The notes: a model not told the origin generated them from the sequence alone. DNA of 64,000 nt from Phoronis australis (GCA_002633005.1 NMRA01000262.1:161208-225207); one strand, 5' to 3'. Shown: positions 1 through 10,857, counted from the first letter of the stretch. A program made the numbers and translations.

Positions 1-54
1 TAACTTCGGAAACTATGTAATACATAATTTCTTGAGGACCACTTCTGAATTCTC

Positions 55-400
55 CATGTGAACACGGTAGTACATCACAACTGAATTGTATCCATGTGAA
101 CACGGTAGTACATCACAACTGAATTGTATCCATGTGAACACGGTAGTACATCACAACTGAGTTGTATCCATGTGAACACGGTAGTACATCACAACTGAGT
201 TGTATCCATGTGAACACGGTAGTACATCACAACTGAGTTGTATCCATGTGAACACGGTAGTACATCACAACTGAATTGTATCCATTTGAACACGGTAGTA
301 CATCACAACTGAATTGTATCCATGTGAACACAGTAGTACATCACAACTGAATTGTATCCAAGTGAACACGGTAGTACATCACAACTGAATTGTATCCATG
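55..400. repeat. 38-bp minisatellite, about 9 copies
   Basis: Head-to-tail copies of a 38-bp unit containing GAACACGGTAGTACATCAC followed by AACTGA(A/G)TTGTATCCA. Copies differ by single substitutions (A/G in CTGAATTG or CTGAGTTG, and a few in CATGTG or CGG). There are no spacers between copies, so it is a plain minisatellite. Confidence 0.97.
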
Positions 401-1190
401 ATAGTTTTCCACCGATTCACAACATCATTACACAACATCATTACACAACATTACATAACTATTGTCTGAGTGTGTAAACTGACTATCTTGACATAATCTA
501 CCAAACTGCATTTGTAAGGAGAACTCTTCATTATTGTTATTGTTATTATTATTGTTATGATTATTGTTATTATTACGGTAAAAATTCTTCAATTTGGGGA
601 AAAAGTGATTGTTAAAATTGCCATGTTTCTATTTTTCAGAGGCTTACCACATTGTTGCAAATGCTCAAAGTTTTACAAATAAATGCTGTTTGGTGATAGC
701 TACACCATACAAAAAATGTTAAGCGTAAAGAAAATTTTTCTGCAATTTTTTGTTTAGAAATTTGACAAAATAAAATTTCACTTCTCTGCTATGTTATGCC
801 ACAAACTAAAGATTTTTTTGTTATCGCTATAAGTAATGTTAACACATGAACATTTTACTCACAGCAGTGATTTCTCAACAAAATTATAGTACTATGATCT
901 TCACTTAATATCAAATTTGATTGAACTTTGATACCAGAGCAAAATCTGTGTGTATAATCAGGAAGGTGACACCTAGGGGCCTGTTACACCCAGTTACTTC
1001 TCATTGTGTTCTCATTTGTGTTGACACAGTAGGCTAAGACTGCTAGAAATGTGGTAAATGTTGAGTAATGAAAATACTTGTTCAGTACAATCTTAGAAAC
1101 AACTCCATGGACGGTGTCTCGTTCATTGCATGTTTTGGCCAAAGTTGCCCGTTACAGTGACACGTATAACATGGCCCTAACCACATAAGA
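401..1190. other. Non-coding stretch with TTA/TTG microsatellite
   Basis: AT-rich sequence without a recognisable exon. A microsatellite of TTA, TTG and TTATGA units lies at about 530-577. It probably belongs to an intron of the receptor gene whose micro-exon array starts just downstream. Confidence 0.5.
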
Positions 1191-1264
1191 AGTGTCCCCT
1201 TAAGCTGGCCAAAATTGATTTTAGTACCATTTCTCAGGATTTCTGCACCGTTCTTTTCCAACAG

Positions 1265-1297
1265 TGTCAGTTTCATATACTGCTGCACCAACAAACG
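1265..1297 (+). CDS. Receptor stalk micro-exon A (33 nt, phase 1-1)
   Basis: This is the first recognisable member of the micro-exon array. It has an acceptor ending CCAACAG and a donor G|GTGAGT. Read in phase 1 it codes SVSYTAAPTN flanked by split codons; a preceding G would complete Val. The exon is 11 codons long, so including or skipping it leaves the frame unchanged. The composition (Ser, Thr, Pro, Val) suits an extended, possibly O-glycosylated extracellular stalk. The flanking intron shares sequence with the later copies, which shows origin by tandem duplication. Use of the exon is inferred from splice sites, phase and paralogy; there is no transcript evidence here. Confidence 0.6.
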
Positions 1298-1729
1298 GTG
1301 AGTAAATTGCACAATGCTTAGCACTGAATAAACCTTCATCAATTAATATAAAAATGCCAGATTTAAGCAATCTTTTACAAATGAACTGATTAAATTTGCA
1401 TGCATTTAGAAATATGTCATCAACATTCAAAGTAACATTTTCAATACATTTCGCCGAAAGACTAAGTATAATCATAAGAAATGTATCTTCAACGTTAAAA
1501 GTGTCATCTTAAATGCAATTTCTGCGGAAATTCACATGACTGTGTACATAAGAAAGCTGTGACCATGATCATTCTTGTGACATTTTCAATTCAATTTCTC
1601 TAGATCACACTATGTAACTGTAACGCGGAGTTTAACGGGAACATTCAAAGTGGCGTTATTAATACAGGAATATTTTATGAAACCATGAGAATAATAGTAT
1701 TATAAGCATTTCTGCAACATTGTTTTCAG

Positions 1730-1762
1730 TGTAGGTTTTCTGCACTGTTGCGCCCACTGGTG
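1730..1762 (+). pseudogene. Micro-exon copy B, in-frame stop
   Basis: This 33-nt copy lies between TTTTCAG and GTAAAT and is clearly homologous to the open copies (its end codes APTG). The first full codon in the shared phase is TAG, so including it would truncate the receptor. The donor is also weaker than the GTAAGT or GTGAGT of the other copies. It is probably skipped or dead. Confidence 0.6.
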
Positions 1763-2055
1763 GTAAATGAACCAAATAATGATGCAAATTTCAGCATTCA
1801 ATAAACTTGAATTAGTAGGATAAAGTCAAATTCAAAGTTGTAAGATATTTGAATTACATGGTGAGTTTACCAATCTTTATCAAATGCATGAAGGTAGCAA
1901 GTATCCATAAGATAGGTATATCTTAAGCATCACTAGATTACCGTATACAATTTGTTATGAATATCGCATGTAACATTAAGAAAGGTATCTACATAAGCGT
2001 TCAAAGTGGTACCTTCAAATTCAATGCTATTTTTACTAAGATTTCTGCACCTTTG

Positions 2056-2095
2056 TTTTCCGTACACCAGGTTTCATATTCAGTTATGCTCACAG
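2056..2095 (+). pseudogene. Micro-exon copy C, splice sites eroded
   Basis: A homologous copy recognisable from the preceding TTTCTGCACC and the GTTTCATATTC core. The CAG acceptor has become CCG at the expected place and the donor has degenerated to CAGTAAAC. No exon of the array's length and phase can be formed, so this is a decayed member. Confidence 0.5.
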
Positions 2096-2190
2096 TAAAC
2101 ATCAAAATTACGTCATTGTCAGCACTGAATGAAGTTAGTTAATTATTAGGATAATGCTCAATTCAAAACTGAAATGGAATTGAATTACAT

Positions 2191-3759
2191 TAAAGGAGTA
2201 TGCCACCCAAAAAACAACCCATTTTGTATCAATTTAGAACGAGTAGTTCTACTCGATAACGGCACGTTCGGTTGCATTACCTGACACCTGACGATAGATG
2301 GAGGTGTTGAAATTATCCAATGACATAATTGGTTTCACACGCAGTCTGCTCAGTAGTTCACAACACGGGTTGCTGGCGTCATGTTATCTCTTGAATTCAT
2401 CGTTTAACACCAATAAATAATCGAACTTTGATGTAAAATCCTTAAAAATACATCGAGTTCTTATAAAAACATGTTGTTTTATTTCGCTGTTACGGATTTA
2501 TTGGTATTTGGACACACCGTAACCTACAAATGTCCGCAGGACAATTTACCAAGGTCCATAGCAGGAGTTTGGGGTCTGTTCAGAGATAAATTCGAAGTAT
2601 TCTTCCGTGAAATACAGACAGGAGAACCAAGAACTGTGTTGTTTAGACTTATAATTTTTTGAGTTCTAAACACACAAAACGCTTGTTATCCCAACCAGGG
2701 CTCGGAATCCGATCAGGCCTGTCGCGGCCGGACTGACTCGTTATCCCGGCCATTGGCTCGGAACCTGATCAGGCCCGTCGCGGCTGCCCTGACTGGCACG
2801 AACATAAACCAGCTTGAGTTGGCAACTAAACCTCCAGTCAGGAAAAGACTATATTAGTGAGCCAAAGAAATAATGGGAATTAGCAACGAAACTGAAAATC
2901 TACTTACTGTCGGGGGCCGCAAAGTTGGGTTCCCCTTCCACAGACCGTCAGGGCAAAGGTTGTACAGTATCAATGATTTGAATAATGTATTTGTATTTCT
3001 GAATAAAGATTCCCCTAACATGTGACCATAAGGGCATCTCAACATTTGCACTCACAAATACTGCAAAGGCATTACAAATTGTATCTAATGAGACAGACTA
3101 AGTTTCAGTTTTATATAAGCATTGGTTAGGATGAGAATAATTCATTTTGAAACAGAATGCAGAATAACAAACATCTACTTGACAACTCGCCCGGCGCCAA
3201 TCCCAAGTTAGTCAGGAGCTCATCTGATGAAGACTGCACGGATCCAATCTGTAGATTTCACAATCTATCAATTCGAACCGGGATACACTGATCAAGAAAT
3301 ACTAAAGAGGCACCGTGAACATGAACAGGCAACGGAACGTATGGTTAGTTCTTTGGTAAGCCGGAATTCGCCACAGAAATCACTGTCGATGAAATGCCGG
3401 CCACAGACACGGAGATGTTTCACGGCCTCATACTTGCTATTAACAGAGTACCTTTCATTCTTCACTACCACGAGCCACTTCCTAAGCATTTTGGGCTCTC
3501 GAGGAAGTCGAAAAAACGATATACCCGCTTTCTTCACAGCTTCATAGTTCGCACAAGCAGGTACGATGCACCGCGATATTGCATAGCGGCATTCATTCTG
3601 CAGACGAACCAATGACGTTGCTGCGTCGTTTTTCACCTTCCTTATAGGTTAACGCGACACCTCTCGGCAAGGTGAGGTCGACCGTATAAGAAGCGATGTG
3701 TATATAGACCGATTAAGACTGTAAAAAAGACTAATTAAATCGGGTGGCATTCTCCTTTA
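2191..3759 (-). mobile_element. THAP-coding DNA transposon with TTAA-type ends (Kolobok-like)
   Basis: An insertion of about 1.57 kb inside the micro-exon array. The ends are inverted repeats: TAAAGGAGTATGCCACCC on the left, and the complement of GGGTGGCATTCTCCTTTA on the right (17 of 18 match). Taking TTAA on the left and TTAG on the right as the duplicated target, the element starts AGGAG. TTAA targets together with a THAP protein are features of the Kolobok superfamily; that assignment is inference, because no full transposase core is visible. The only convincing coding part is the minus-strand THAP frame. A GC-rich imperfect tandem pair of about 57 bp lies near 2685-2800. Confidence 0.7.
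3292..3636 (-). CDS. THAP zinc-finger domain fragment of the transposon
   Basis: An open frame of 114 codons with a C2CH THAP signature. Counting from the first codon of the frame, Cys23 and Cys28 form the first pair, FRLP follows at 42-45, the invariant Trp is at 54, and Cys78-x2-His81-Phe82 closes the site. THAP domains bind DNA and are common at the N-terminus of transposases. The frame opens with GTG, not ATG, and no transposase catalytic domain follows in frame. It is therefore either one exon of a spliced transposase gene or the remnant in a deleted copy. It lies wholly between the inverted repeats of the element at 2191-3759. Confidence 0.75.
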   Translation of the reverse strand: MKNDAATSLVRLQNECRYAISRCIVPACANYEAVKKAGISFFRLPREPKMLRKWLVVVKNERYSVNSKYEAVKHLRVCGRHFIDSDFCGEFRLTKELTIRSVACSCSRCLFSIS

Positions 3760-3963
3760 GCTAGTTTAGTAATGAAGATCACATGCGACCATAAGAAAGT
3801 CATCTTGTTCTTTGACATTCAAAGTAACATCTCAGGAAAGTCAAGCATGTGATTATGAGTGTCAACATTCAAAGTGGTGTCTTCAATGCAAGTTTTGAGG
3901 ATGTTTGCATGATGTGACATGACATATATCAACTTATTAAGATTTGTGCACCATTGCTTTCAG

Positions 3964-3996
3964 TGGCAGTTTCAACCCATATCGTGCCTACTACTA
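3964..3996 (+). CDS. Receptor stalk micro-exon D (33 nt, phase 1-1)
   Basis: Acceptor GCTTTCAG, donor A|GTAAGT, 33 nt. In phase 1 it codes AVSTHIVPTT. The split codons on either side would be completed by G (Val) or A (Met), depending on the exon joined. It is the first open copy after the transposon insertion. The length, phase, strong splice sites and Ser/Thr/Pro content match the other open copies. Confidence 0.65.
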
Positions 3997-4379
3997 GTAA
4001 GTAAATAAATTATGGCATGTTCAGCACTGCATACTTTGTAGGGTAATGTCAAATTCAAAATTGTGACACTTTAATTTAATGTGGGGAGTTTACTAATTCT
4101 TAAACAAATGCACAAAGAGCGCCTGTAACCATAGGAAAGGTATTGTGTCTGAAGCATTTTTAATACAATTTCTTTGGGGGACCACTAACTTGTATTATCA
4201 CAAGCCATCAATGTGGTGTTTTCAGTGTCACTTCTCTAGAGCTTGTACCATAGAAAGGTATCCACATACCAGTGAATATTCAAATTGGTATCTTTGATCT
4301 TAAATACAATTTCAGAGAATGTTTCCATGAAAGTGTAAGAAAGTTATCATTTTATGCATTTCTAAACTATTGTTTTCAG

Positions 4380-4412
4380 TGCCTGTTTTATACACTGGTG
4401 TGTCCACAGGGG
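4380..4412 (+). CDS. Receptor stalk micro-exon E (33 nt, phase 1-1)
   Basis: Acceptor TTGTTTTCAG, donor G|GTAAGT, 33 nt. In phase 1 it codes PVLYTGVSTG. Downstream intron sequence (TTTTCAGCACTGCATTGACTT and following) is shared with copies A, B and D, so the duplicated unit is larger than the exon. Confidence 0.65.
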
Positions 4413-4637
4413 GTAAGTGAGTTAACAAAATCATGTCATTTTCAGCACTGCATTGACTTGCATTGGGATAATGATGAATTCAAAATTGTAACAGACTCAA
4501 ATTACATGGAGAGTTAAGCAATCTTTAACGAACATATAAAGATCAAATGTAACCAGACGAAAATATCAACCTATGGTAAGCATTCAAACTGGTGTCTTCA
4601 ACGCAATTTCCTGGCATTTCTACACTATTCTTTTCAG

Positions 4638-4670
4638 TGCGAGTTTCACACACTATTGTGCCCACTGGTG
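4638..4670 (+). CDS. Receptor stalk micro-exon F (33 nt, phase 1-1)
   Basis: Acceptor TTCTTTTCAG, donor G|GTAAGT, 33 nt. In phase 1 it codes RVSHTIVPTG. It is closest in peptide to copies A and D (xVSxT...PT). It lies only about 230 bp after copy E, which shows how short the duplicated exon-intron unit can be. Confidence 0.65.
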
Positions 4671-4901
4671 GTAAGTAAACGAAACAAAAGATGATTTTCA
4701 GCTCTGAACTTTACTCTCCTGGGGAAGCAATTTTTTAAATAAATGCATGAAAATTGCGCGTTACCCTGAGGATCATAAAGTTTTAAAAGAAGTACCTTAA
4801 TACAATTTCTCTGGAGGATAACCTGTAACCATAAGAAAGGTATAACAAAATAAAACTGGTATCTTCAATGCAACTTTGGATTTCAACACCATTCTTTTCA
4901 G

Positions 4902-4928
4902 TGTGGATACCATTCACATCCACGCGTG
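4902..4928 (+). CDS. Receptor stalk micro-exon G (27 nt, phase 1-1)
   Basis: Acceptor TTCTTTTCAG, donor G|GTAAGT. It is 27 nt, two codons shorter than its relatives, and still symmetric. In phase 1 it codes WIPFTSTR and ends on the G that, joined to CT at the start of the transmembrane exon at 11851, gives Ala. It is the last member of the array I can find before the transmembrane exon. Confidence 0.6.
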
Positions 4929-4989
4929 GTAAGTAAACAAAACTCTACCATTTTCAGCTCTGAATGAACGTTTACCAATTCAGAGAAAA

Positions 4990-6957
4990 TAGCAACTTGA
5001 TTAGGTGTTAGAATCTATCTGGCCACTCTGAATGAGCCATACCATGGGTATATAAATAGAGCCACAAACCAGATATTTTTACATTTATTGCCACTTTGTT
5101 TTGTGTGGAAATTGAGGAACAGAGCACTGGCTGACTTGGCTTTTGCACCCACCTTTTGAAACCTTAAAACAATATTGTTCAGTACTTACGGACACTAAAT
5201 ATAGAACCACCTGATAGGAGGTAAAATATTAAATAGACATACTTGGATCCTTATAACAAACTTTTTATCAGTTGCATTGTTCGGAAATGATATTAAATGA
5301 ATTGTTTTTAATCAGGTTTCTTTGGACCAATGTGTAAATAGTCTAATAATTAGTGTTTAAATAGGTGAAGCTCATCGGGCAGTATTTTAACAGGTTCCGT
5401 TAAGTTACATAGTGAATTAACAATATTAACAGATCCACAAACTTCTCTGAAATTTTCCCAAATTGCTTTTTCTTTACATGCTCCCTACTGAAGCATATTT
5501 GTATACAGTTGAGAAATCATCAAATTCATGTTCTTTCGTTCCCCGATATTTCTCCACTTCAATTAAATCAAATGGATTATGGTCTTTCTTCGTATCTGAA
5601 GCCGTACATTTCATACTTTTGGGTGTTCTAGGTATTTACAAGTTTCTAGAGTTTTGTAGGTCCTTGCCTGAGCAGTTTTGAAATTAATTGCTTCCTTTCT
5701 TTCACACTGCTCTCGTCTGCATCCAAAATAAACATCCTTCCACGCTATGGTACAGCTTCATTGCTTTCTTACATTGTCCATGCTATTTTGGCTATAACTT
5801 ATGTCCATATACAGTGACTCATCTCGGGGAAGTTCTTGGCTATGTCTGAGAATCATACATTTCTCTTTGAACTTTTTTGTTCATTGAGATATGAATTGAT
5901 TTGTTAATTATGCTTGTCTTTGTTGCTCTTTATTTTGAATTTATCTTTTAGTGAAAATAAGGTAGTTTGTCATTTCTTCCCACGGTGATGACAATTAGTC
6001 TTGTTGTCAATTTCAGTTTCAAATACCCATGATTTAGGTCATTTTTCATGAATTGCAGACTGGTTGTCTTGGATTTTTCCCCCATTTTAGGTTATTTGAA
6101 TCCATGTCTTTCTCTTCAAATCCAAGGAAAATGTTATTGCGGCGACATAGCCATTTTTTGAATTAATTAAATTTGCTTCTATTTTTGTCACCATGCTGTT
6201 ACTCAGTGGGGTGCGACAGGTGTAGAAACAGCCCTCCTTGTTTGACAAAAGACGTCTGCTCAAGGAATCATTCATGACCAGCTCAATTTATTTTCTTATT
6301 GATTTTGAAGTGTTTACGAAGCATCACGGCCCACGAACTAGATTGTTGATAAGACCCTGGGGACTTTAAAAGTAAGTCGCAGTTTCACACCTGCCTGTTG
6401 CAATGCTTTGCCATAGAAATTATCAAAGAAACTAAAACTTGGTTTAGATCATTATGAAACTGTTTCAGATGAGAAGTGGTCGTTATTACTTGAGATCATG
6501 CTTATAGGTCACAAAGGAGGTCATAAAGTGATCTGCCATATTGTAGAGCTGGGTGTTAAGAAGTGATGGATTGTCATTTTTTTCCAGCCATGAAATCATG
6601 GTTAACAATTTCAGACCATTTTTTACCAGTGAGTGGTCTAAATAAAAAGCTGCATAGTTATGTGACAAAAGGTGGATTGATTTGTTGCCACATTCTCTTC
6701 TGTGGTGGTGGTAAGTGATTCCGTTTGTGTTTTGAAATAATCCTTTCAAGTTTTTCAGTAGTCCGAATCAACAAGTTTGTTTTGTTCGCTATATCTTTCA
6801 ATATTCTGTGTTCTGAAAGTCAGTTCCAACGTTTTAGACGTCATCTGTCTTGTCTATATGTAATTCTTGTTACAAAGTTGGAAATCCTGGAAAATGGGGA
6901 ATGCTTCCATTCATAGAAGTCTATTTGAAACTGATGAGTATAAGAGCCGTGTAGTGT
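4990..6957. other. Intron sequence without recognised content
   Basis: About 2 kb between the last micro-exon and the LTR element. I see no convincing exon, RNA gene or repeat family. The few frames of 60-90 codons on either strand lack splice context or recognisable motifs. Confidence 0.5.
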
Positions 6958-7094
6958 TGTAGGAATCAGAAACACACAATTATAAGCGAATAAAATACTA
7001 TATTGAAGCAGACACTTGATGTTGGTATATTGACAAAAATGAGACTAAACTACAGTGATTTCACAAATCGTTATAACTGATAGGTGGCACCACA
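6958..7094 (-). repeat. 3' LTR
   Basis: A 137-bp copy that begins TGTAGGAATCAG and ends GGCACCACA on the plus strand. It is nearly identical to the copy at 10305-10441. The polypurine tract of the element lies at about 7096-7106 on the minus strand. Confidence 0.9.
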
Positions 7095-7144
7095 GTACCC
7101 CCCTCCAAGCGGAGGACTAAGGCAAATCCGAAGTGGGTGAAGAA

Positions 7145-9433
7145 TCACGAAAACGCACGGGCAAGCGCGAAACGGTCAATGATCGTGAAGAGATAGGTCA
7201 TGCCTTGGCTCGCTGGTAGTGGGCCAACAAGATCCACATGGAGACTGCGAAACCTGGCAGCCGGAGAGGGACGCTTTACCAAAGGTGCCCGTGTGTGTCG
7301 ATGTATCTTGGAAGCTTGACAAGCATGACACTCTTTGCACCACCGCCGTATATCACGTTTCATACCTCGCCAGACAAAGCGCTGAGTGAGAGCCTGCTGA
7401 GTAGGGCGAACGCCAGCGTGGGAAAGCCCATGAATACGATCAAAAACAGCACGGGCCCATGTAGAGGGCAAGACAGGTTGGGGCGTGTCAGTGGACGTGT
7501 CACAAAGCAGAGTCGAGTCGCCAAACGGAATATCTTGTAGAGCAAGGCCCGTTGTAGCGGTTCGATATTCCGCCATTTCAGGAGACTGGCCTTGGTCATG
7601 AGCCAGCTCGCGGAAGTCACCAACAGAAAAGATGCTATGGTCACTGGATATGCCATTGATGTCGAAACGGGATAGTGCGTCAGCCACCACGTTAAACTTG
7701 CCTTTAAGGTATCGGATGTCGGTAGTAAACTCAGCTATAAAAGCAAGGTGCCGTGCCTGACGTGGGGAACGCTCACTGCCACTGTGCAATGCTGACACTA
7801 ACGGCTTGTGGTCAGTGTATAACGCAAAAGGTCCGCCCTCTAAAAAATGCCTGAAGTGCTTAACTGCGTTATAGGCCGCCAGGAGTTCACGGTCGAAAGC
7901 ACTGTACTTATGCTCTGTTTCGGAAAGCTTGCGTGAGAAGAAAGCAAGAGGAACCCAAGTACCGTCCTGAAGTTGCGTCAGCTGAACACCGATGGCCTTG
8001 TTAGACGCATCGACCGTAACGCTTGTAGGCGAGGTCGGATGAGGGTGACGCAAGAGCACAGCTTTTTTAAGGGCGTCTTTGGCCTTTTCGAAAGCAGTTT
8101 GGCAGGCAGCTGACCAGGTAATAGCTTGGCCTTTACCACTAGCTTGCGCATGGAGTGGAGTCAGGGCATCAGCGACGTGTGGAATAAAACAGTGATAGTA
8201 GTTCATCAATCCCAGAAATCGTTGCAGCTCAGCACGATTGGTTGGGGGAGCACAATCTTGAATAGAGGCTATGCGATCGGGGAGCGGAAGGATCCCACGG
8301 GCTGTGACGTGGTGTCCAAGGAAAGCCAATTCGGCAGCACCAAAAATGCACTTGGGCTTATTGATGACGAGACCGTTGGAGGACAGTACCATAAAGATCT
8401 GACGAAGATGTTCCAGATGTTCGGCATGCGAGCGGCTGGCCACCAAGATGTCATCGAGGTAGACAAAAGCGAACGAAACGTCCCTGAAAATGCCTTCTAT
8501 AAGGCGTTGGAAAGCCTGGGCAGCGTTCTTGAGGCCAAAGGACATGCGAAGAAATTCCCACAATCCAAAAGGTGTGATTATTGCAGTCTTGGGCACAGAA
8601 GATGGCGCAACCGGAATCTGATGATAGCCCCGAACCAGATCAATTTTGGAGAAAACTTGGCATCCGGTCAGATGGTTGTTGAAATCATGGATATGCGGCA
8701 ACGGGTAGCGGTCATCCGTGGTAGAAGCATTAAGTTGTCTGTAGTCACCACAAGGGCGCCATAGACCACCAGGCTTGGGGACGACATGGAGCAGTGAAGA
8801 CCACGGTGAATTGGAACGGCGAATTATACCCATCTTTTCCATTCGCAGAAATTCATCTTTAGCCGCCGCCAGTCGTTCAGGATTCAAACATTGGGCACAT
8901 GCGTGGACAGGTGGTCCCTGGGTTATGATATGGTGTTCAACACCATGTTTATTCGCCATGGAATCAAAACACGGAGTAAACAGCTCTGAAAACTGTTGTA
9001 ACAAATGTGAGTACTCGTCGTGGGCATGAAAGGAGAGACCCGCAAGGGTCAGTGAAATCGTGTTATGTCGCAGAAGTACAGAGGGATTATCGATAGACAA
9101 AAGGCGCTTGCCCTTGAGATCAATAACTAGGTCGTGGGCAATAAAAAAATCAGCTCCCAGAATCGGGCGAGTAACATCGGCAAGATAAAATTCATGAGCG
9201 TACCGCTGCTTAGGGCTGACCACCACCGAGAGGGTACGGGTGCCCCATTTGTTTATGGAAGTTCCGTTAGCAGCGGAGAGAGGTGCAGAAGGTGGATTGG
9301 TCTTGCGGTCTGTTGCAGAGGCAGGATAAACAGAAACGTCGGCGCCAGTGTCAATTAAAAAATATCTACCAGTGTGTTGGTCAACAATGGAGAACGTGTT
9401 GGAGGTGGAGATGCCGGCCGCTACCACGTTCAA
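7145..9433 (-). CDS. pol: Pol polyprotein: protease, reverse transcriptase, RNase H, truncated integrase
   Basis: An open frame of 762 codons, -1 relative to gag. It overlaps the gag stop (TTG of pol and TGA of gag share bases), so expression probably needs frameshifting. Domains in order: aspartic protease with DTGAD at 28-32; reverse transcriptase with the first Asp in FSKIDL near 265 and YLDD at 325-328; RNase H with VDASN near 475, the Glu of DRELLAA near 516 and TDHKP near 541; integrase zinc-binding HHCC region near 670-710; and the start of the integrase core (LHVDLVGPL, then TIIDRF). The frame stops soon after, so the second Asp and the Glu of the DDE triad and the C-terminal domain are missing. 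The rest shows no internal stop, so a clean internal deletion is more likely than slow decay. Confidence 0.93.
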   Translation of the reverse strand: MNVVAAGISTSNTFSIVDQHTGRYFLIDTGADVSVYPASATDRKTNPPSAPLSAANGTSINKWGTRTLSVVVSPKQRYAHEFYLADVTRPILGADFFIAHDLVIDLKGKRLLSIDNPSVLLRHNTISLTLAGLSFHAHDEYSHLLQQFSELFTPCFDSMANKHGVEHHIITQGPPVHACAQCLNPERLAAAKDEFLRMEKMGIIRRSNSPWSSLLHVVPKPGGLWRPCGDYRQLNASTTDDRYPLPHIHDFNNHLTGCQVFSKIDLVRGYHQIPVAPSSVPKTAIITPFGLWEFLRMSFGLKNAAQAFQRLIEGIFRDVSFAFVYLDDILVASRSHAEHLEHLRQIFMVLSSNGLVINKPKCIFGAAELAFLGHHVTARGILPLPDRIASIQDCAPPTNRAELQRFLGLMNYYHCFIPHVADALTPLHAQASGKGQAITWSAACQTAFEKAKDALKKAVLLRHPHPTSPTSVTVDASNKAIGVQLTQLQDGTWVPLAFFSRKLSETEHKYSAFDRELLAAYNAVKHFRHFLEGGPFALYTDHKPLVSALHSGSERSPRQARHLAFIAEFTTDIRYLKGKFNVVADALSRFDINGISSDHSIFSVGDFRELAHDQGQSPEMAEYRTATTGLALQDIPFGDSTLLCDTSTDTPQPVLPSTWARAVFDRIHGLSHAGVRPTQQALTQRFVWRGMKRDIRRWCKECHACQASKIHRHTRAPLVKRPSPAARFRSLHVDLVGPLPASQGMTYLFTIIDRFALARAFS

Positions 9434-10275
9434 CGGCCGGCTGTGGCGTTTCCCTGGTTATTTGTCTTGGGTATCGGTGATGCAAACTTGCAGCCAGGCG
9501 GGCATCGACGAGCCTCGGGCCCAAACTTCATGTGGTAGAAGCATACGGTGGAGGAACCCATAAGGGGGCTGGCGTCACCCTGCTGGGAACGGGAACGGCG
9601 TCGGAAACGCTTATCGGCAGAAACCACGTCCACCGAAGCGGACGTGGACTTGGCATTGTCATCATAAAAACCCGAAAACGTTGTCGGACTGGTGGTAGGC
9701 ATAGAGACATGTTGCACTCCGGCAGTACGTGCCTCCCAGATACGGTCAGCGGTCGTAGCAAGGTCCTCTATGCTATTAATGCTGTGGCCCGCCAGGATAG
9801 TGCGAACGTCGGAAGGCAGGTTCGTTAGGAATAAAGCACGTTTTAAAGTCTGGGGGTCATCATTGAGAGCGTTGATACGTCTCATCAGAGCGGTGGGACG
9901 TTTGTCACCCAGGCCATTGAGGTTCAAAAGCTCAGAGTCCTTCTGCGCCTGGGACTTTCCAAAAGCGTTGATGAGCGCGGACTTCAATGCGTTATACTTG
10001 TTTGTGAGTGGTGGGTGGAGGAGTATAGCCTGAACCTCGTCGGCTGTGGTGACATCAAGGGCACTCACCACATAATCATATTTTGTCTGATCTTGCACAA
10101 TCCCTTTCGTTCCAAACTGAGCCTCGACTTTGGCAAACCAAACTTCGGGCGATTTTGTCCAAAAGTCTGGCAACCTGATGGATACCGCGTTTACCTGAGT
10201 TGTTTGCATTGCAAGCGTCTGGAGAGTTGAGGCGAGGTCAGTAACAAGCTTTGTATCACTATGTCCCTCAGCCAT
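9430..10275 (-). CDS. gag: Gag with CHCC zinc knuckle
   Basis: A 281-codon frame starting with ATG about 30 bp inside the 5' LTR and ending in TGA overlapping pol. Near the C-terminus, CFYH and CPPGC give Cx2Hx9Cx3C. This CHCC arrangement is known from the CsRn1 group and differs from the usual CCHC knuckle. The upstream part, rich in Leu, Asn and Ala, fits a capsid-like region of this group. The intact frame together with the near-identical LTRs indicates a young copy. Confidence 0.9.
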   Translation of the reverse strand: MAEGHSDTKLVTDLASTLQTLAMQTTQVNAVSIRLPDFWTKSPEVWFAKVEAQFGTKGIVQDQTKYDYVVSALDVTTADEVQAILLHPPLTNKYNALKSALINAFGKSQAQKDSELLNLNGLGDKRPTALMRRINALNDDPQTLKRALFLTNLPSDVRTILAGHSINSIEDLATTADRIWEARTAGVQHVSMPTTSPTTFSGFYDDNAKSTSASVDVVSADKRFRRRSRSQQGDASPLMGSSTVCFYHMKFGPEARRCPPGCKFASPIPKTNNQGNATAGR

Positions 10276-10285
10276 TTTAAGTGTT

Positions 10286-10303
10286 CACTGTTCGAGGTCA
10301 CCA
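10286..10303 (-). other. Primer binding site of the LTR element
   Basis: Directly inside the 5' LTR, the minus strand reads TGGTGACCTCGAACAGTG. The first bases match the 3' end of animal tRNA-Trp in complement (TGGTGACCCCGA...), with mismatches further on. Trp-tRNA priming is a known trait of CsRn1-type elements. Confidence 0.6.
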
Positions 10304-10304
10304 A

Positions 10305-10441
10305 TATAGGGATCAGAAACACACAATTATAAGCGAATAAAATACTATATTGAAGCAGACACTTGATGTTGGTATATTGACAAAAATGAGACTAAACTAC
10401 AGTGATTTAACAAATCGTTATAACTGATAGGTGGCACCACA
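10305..10441 (-). repeat. 5' LTR
   Basis: The second 137-bp LTR copy, differing from the one at 6958-7094 at about three positions (two near one end, one C/A in the middle). It ends at the GTGT target duplication. Confidence 0.9.
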
Positions 10442-10857
10442 GTGTCATCAAGGGGAATACTTAACACACATTTTGTAAATCATGTCACAAATTCATGAAC
10501 TCAGTTATTTCTAATCATTAGTAAGAATTGCGACATATCTACTTTTTGAAAGAAACATAATTTGTAGAAACGGATGTTCTGAAAAATTGTGTAAACCAAA
10601 ATACAATCTGCATGGGAATTCATTGGTGGACATTTTGCTGGATGTGTATGGTAGTCAAGGTTGTGAACTTGTGAACCACTAGCCTTTCACTGGCATGATC
10701 TTGCATAATCTCACCAAACCAGCACGCAGTTATCATCGCAGAATGCACTGTATTACCACCACATATCAAGGCTTTGCCTGCTTACTTTGACCAATGCATC
10801 AAATTTAATGTAAAAATTTAAATTAAAAGTTTCTGGAATTTATGGAAGTTTTTAAAT

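Larger units (their letters stand above)
6958..10441 (-). mobile_element. Ty3/gypsy LTR retrotransposon, CsRn1-type, integrase deleted
   Basis: An LTR element in antisense to the receptor gene. It is bounded by 137-bp LTRs beginning TGTGGTGCC and ending in CA (sense strand), with GTGT directly duplicated on both sides (AGTGT if one more base is counted). The LTRs differ at only about 3 of 137 positions, so insertion is fairly recent. Next to the 5' LTR, TGGTGACCTCG resembles a tRNA-Trp primer site, and a purine run GGAGGGGGG precedes the 3' LTR. Gag carries a Cx2Hx9Cx3C knuckle, the unusual CHCC form typical of the CsRn1 group. The element is not autonomous, because pol stops inside the integrase core and the sequence then runs directly to the purine tract. 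Confidence 0.9.

Noticed and set aside
640-710. TTTTTCAG followed by a sequence weakly resembling a micro-exon
   Set aside because: No donor at the right distance, and similarity to the array is marginal.
8126-8764. 212-codon plus-strand frame
   Set aside because: It lies entirely antisense to the reverse transcriptase part of pol; it is a shadow frame of that gene with no homology of its own.
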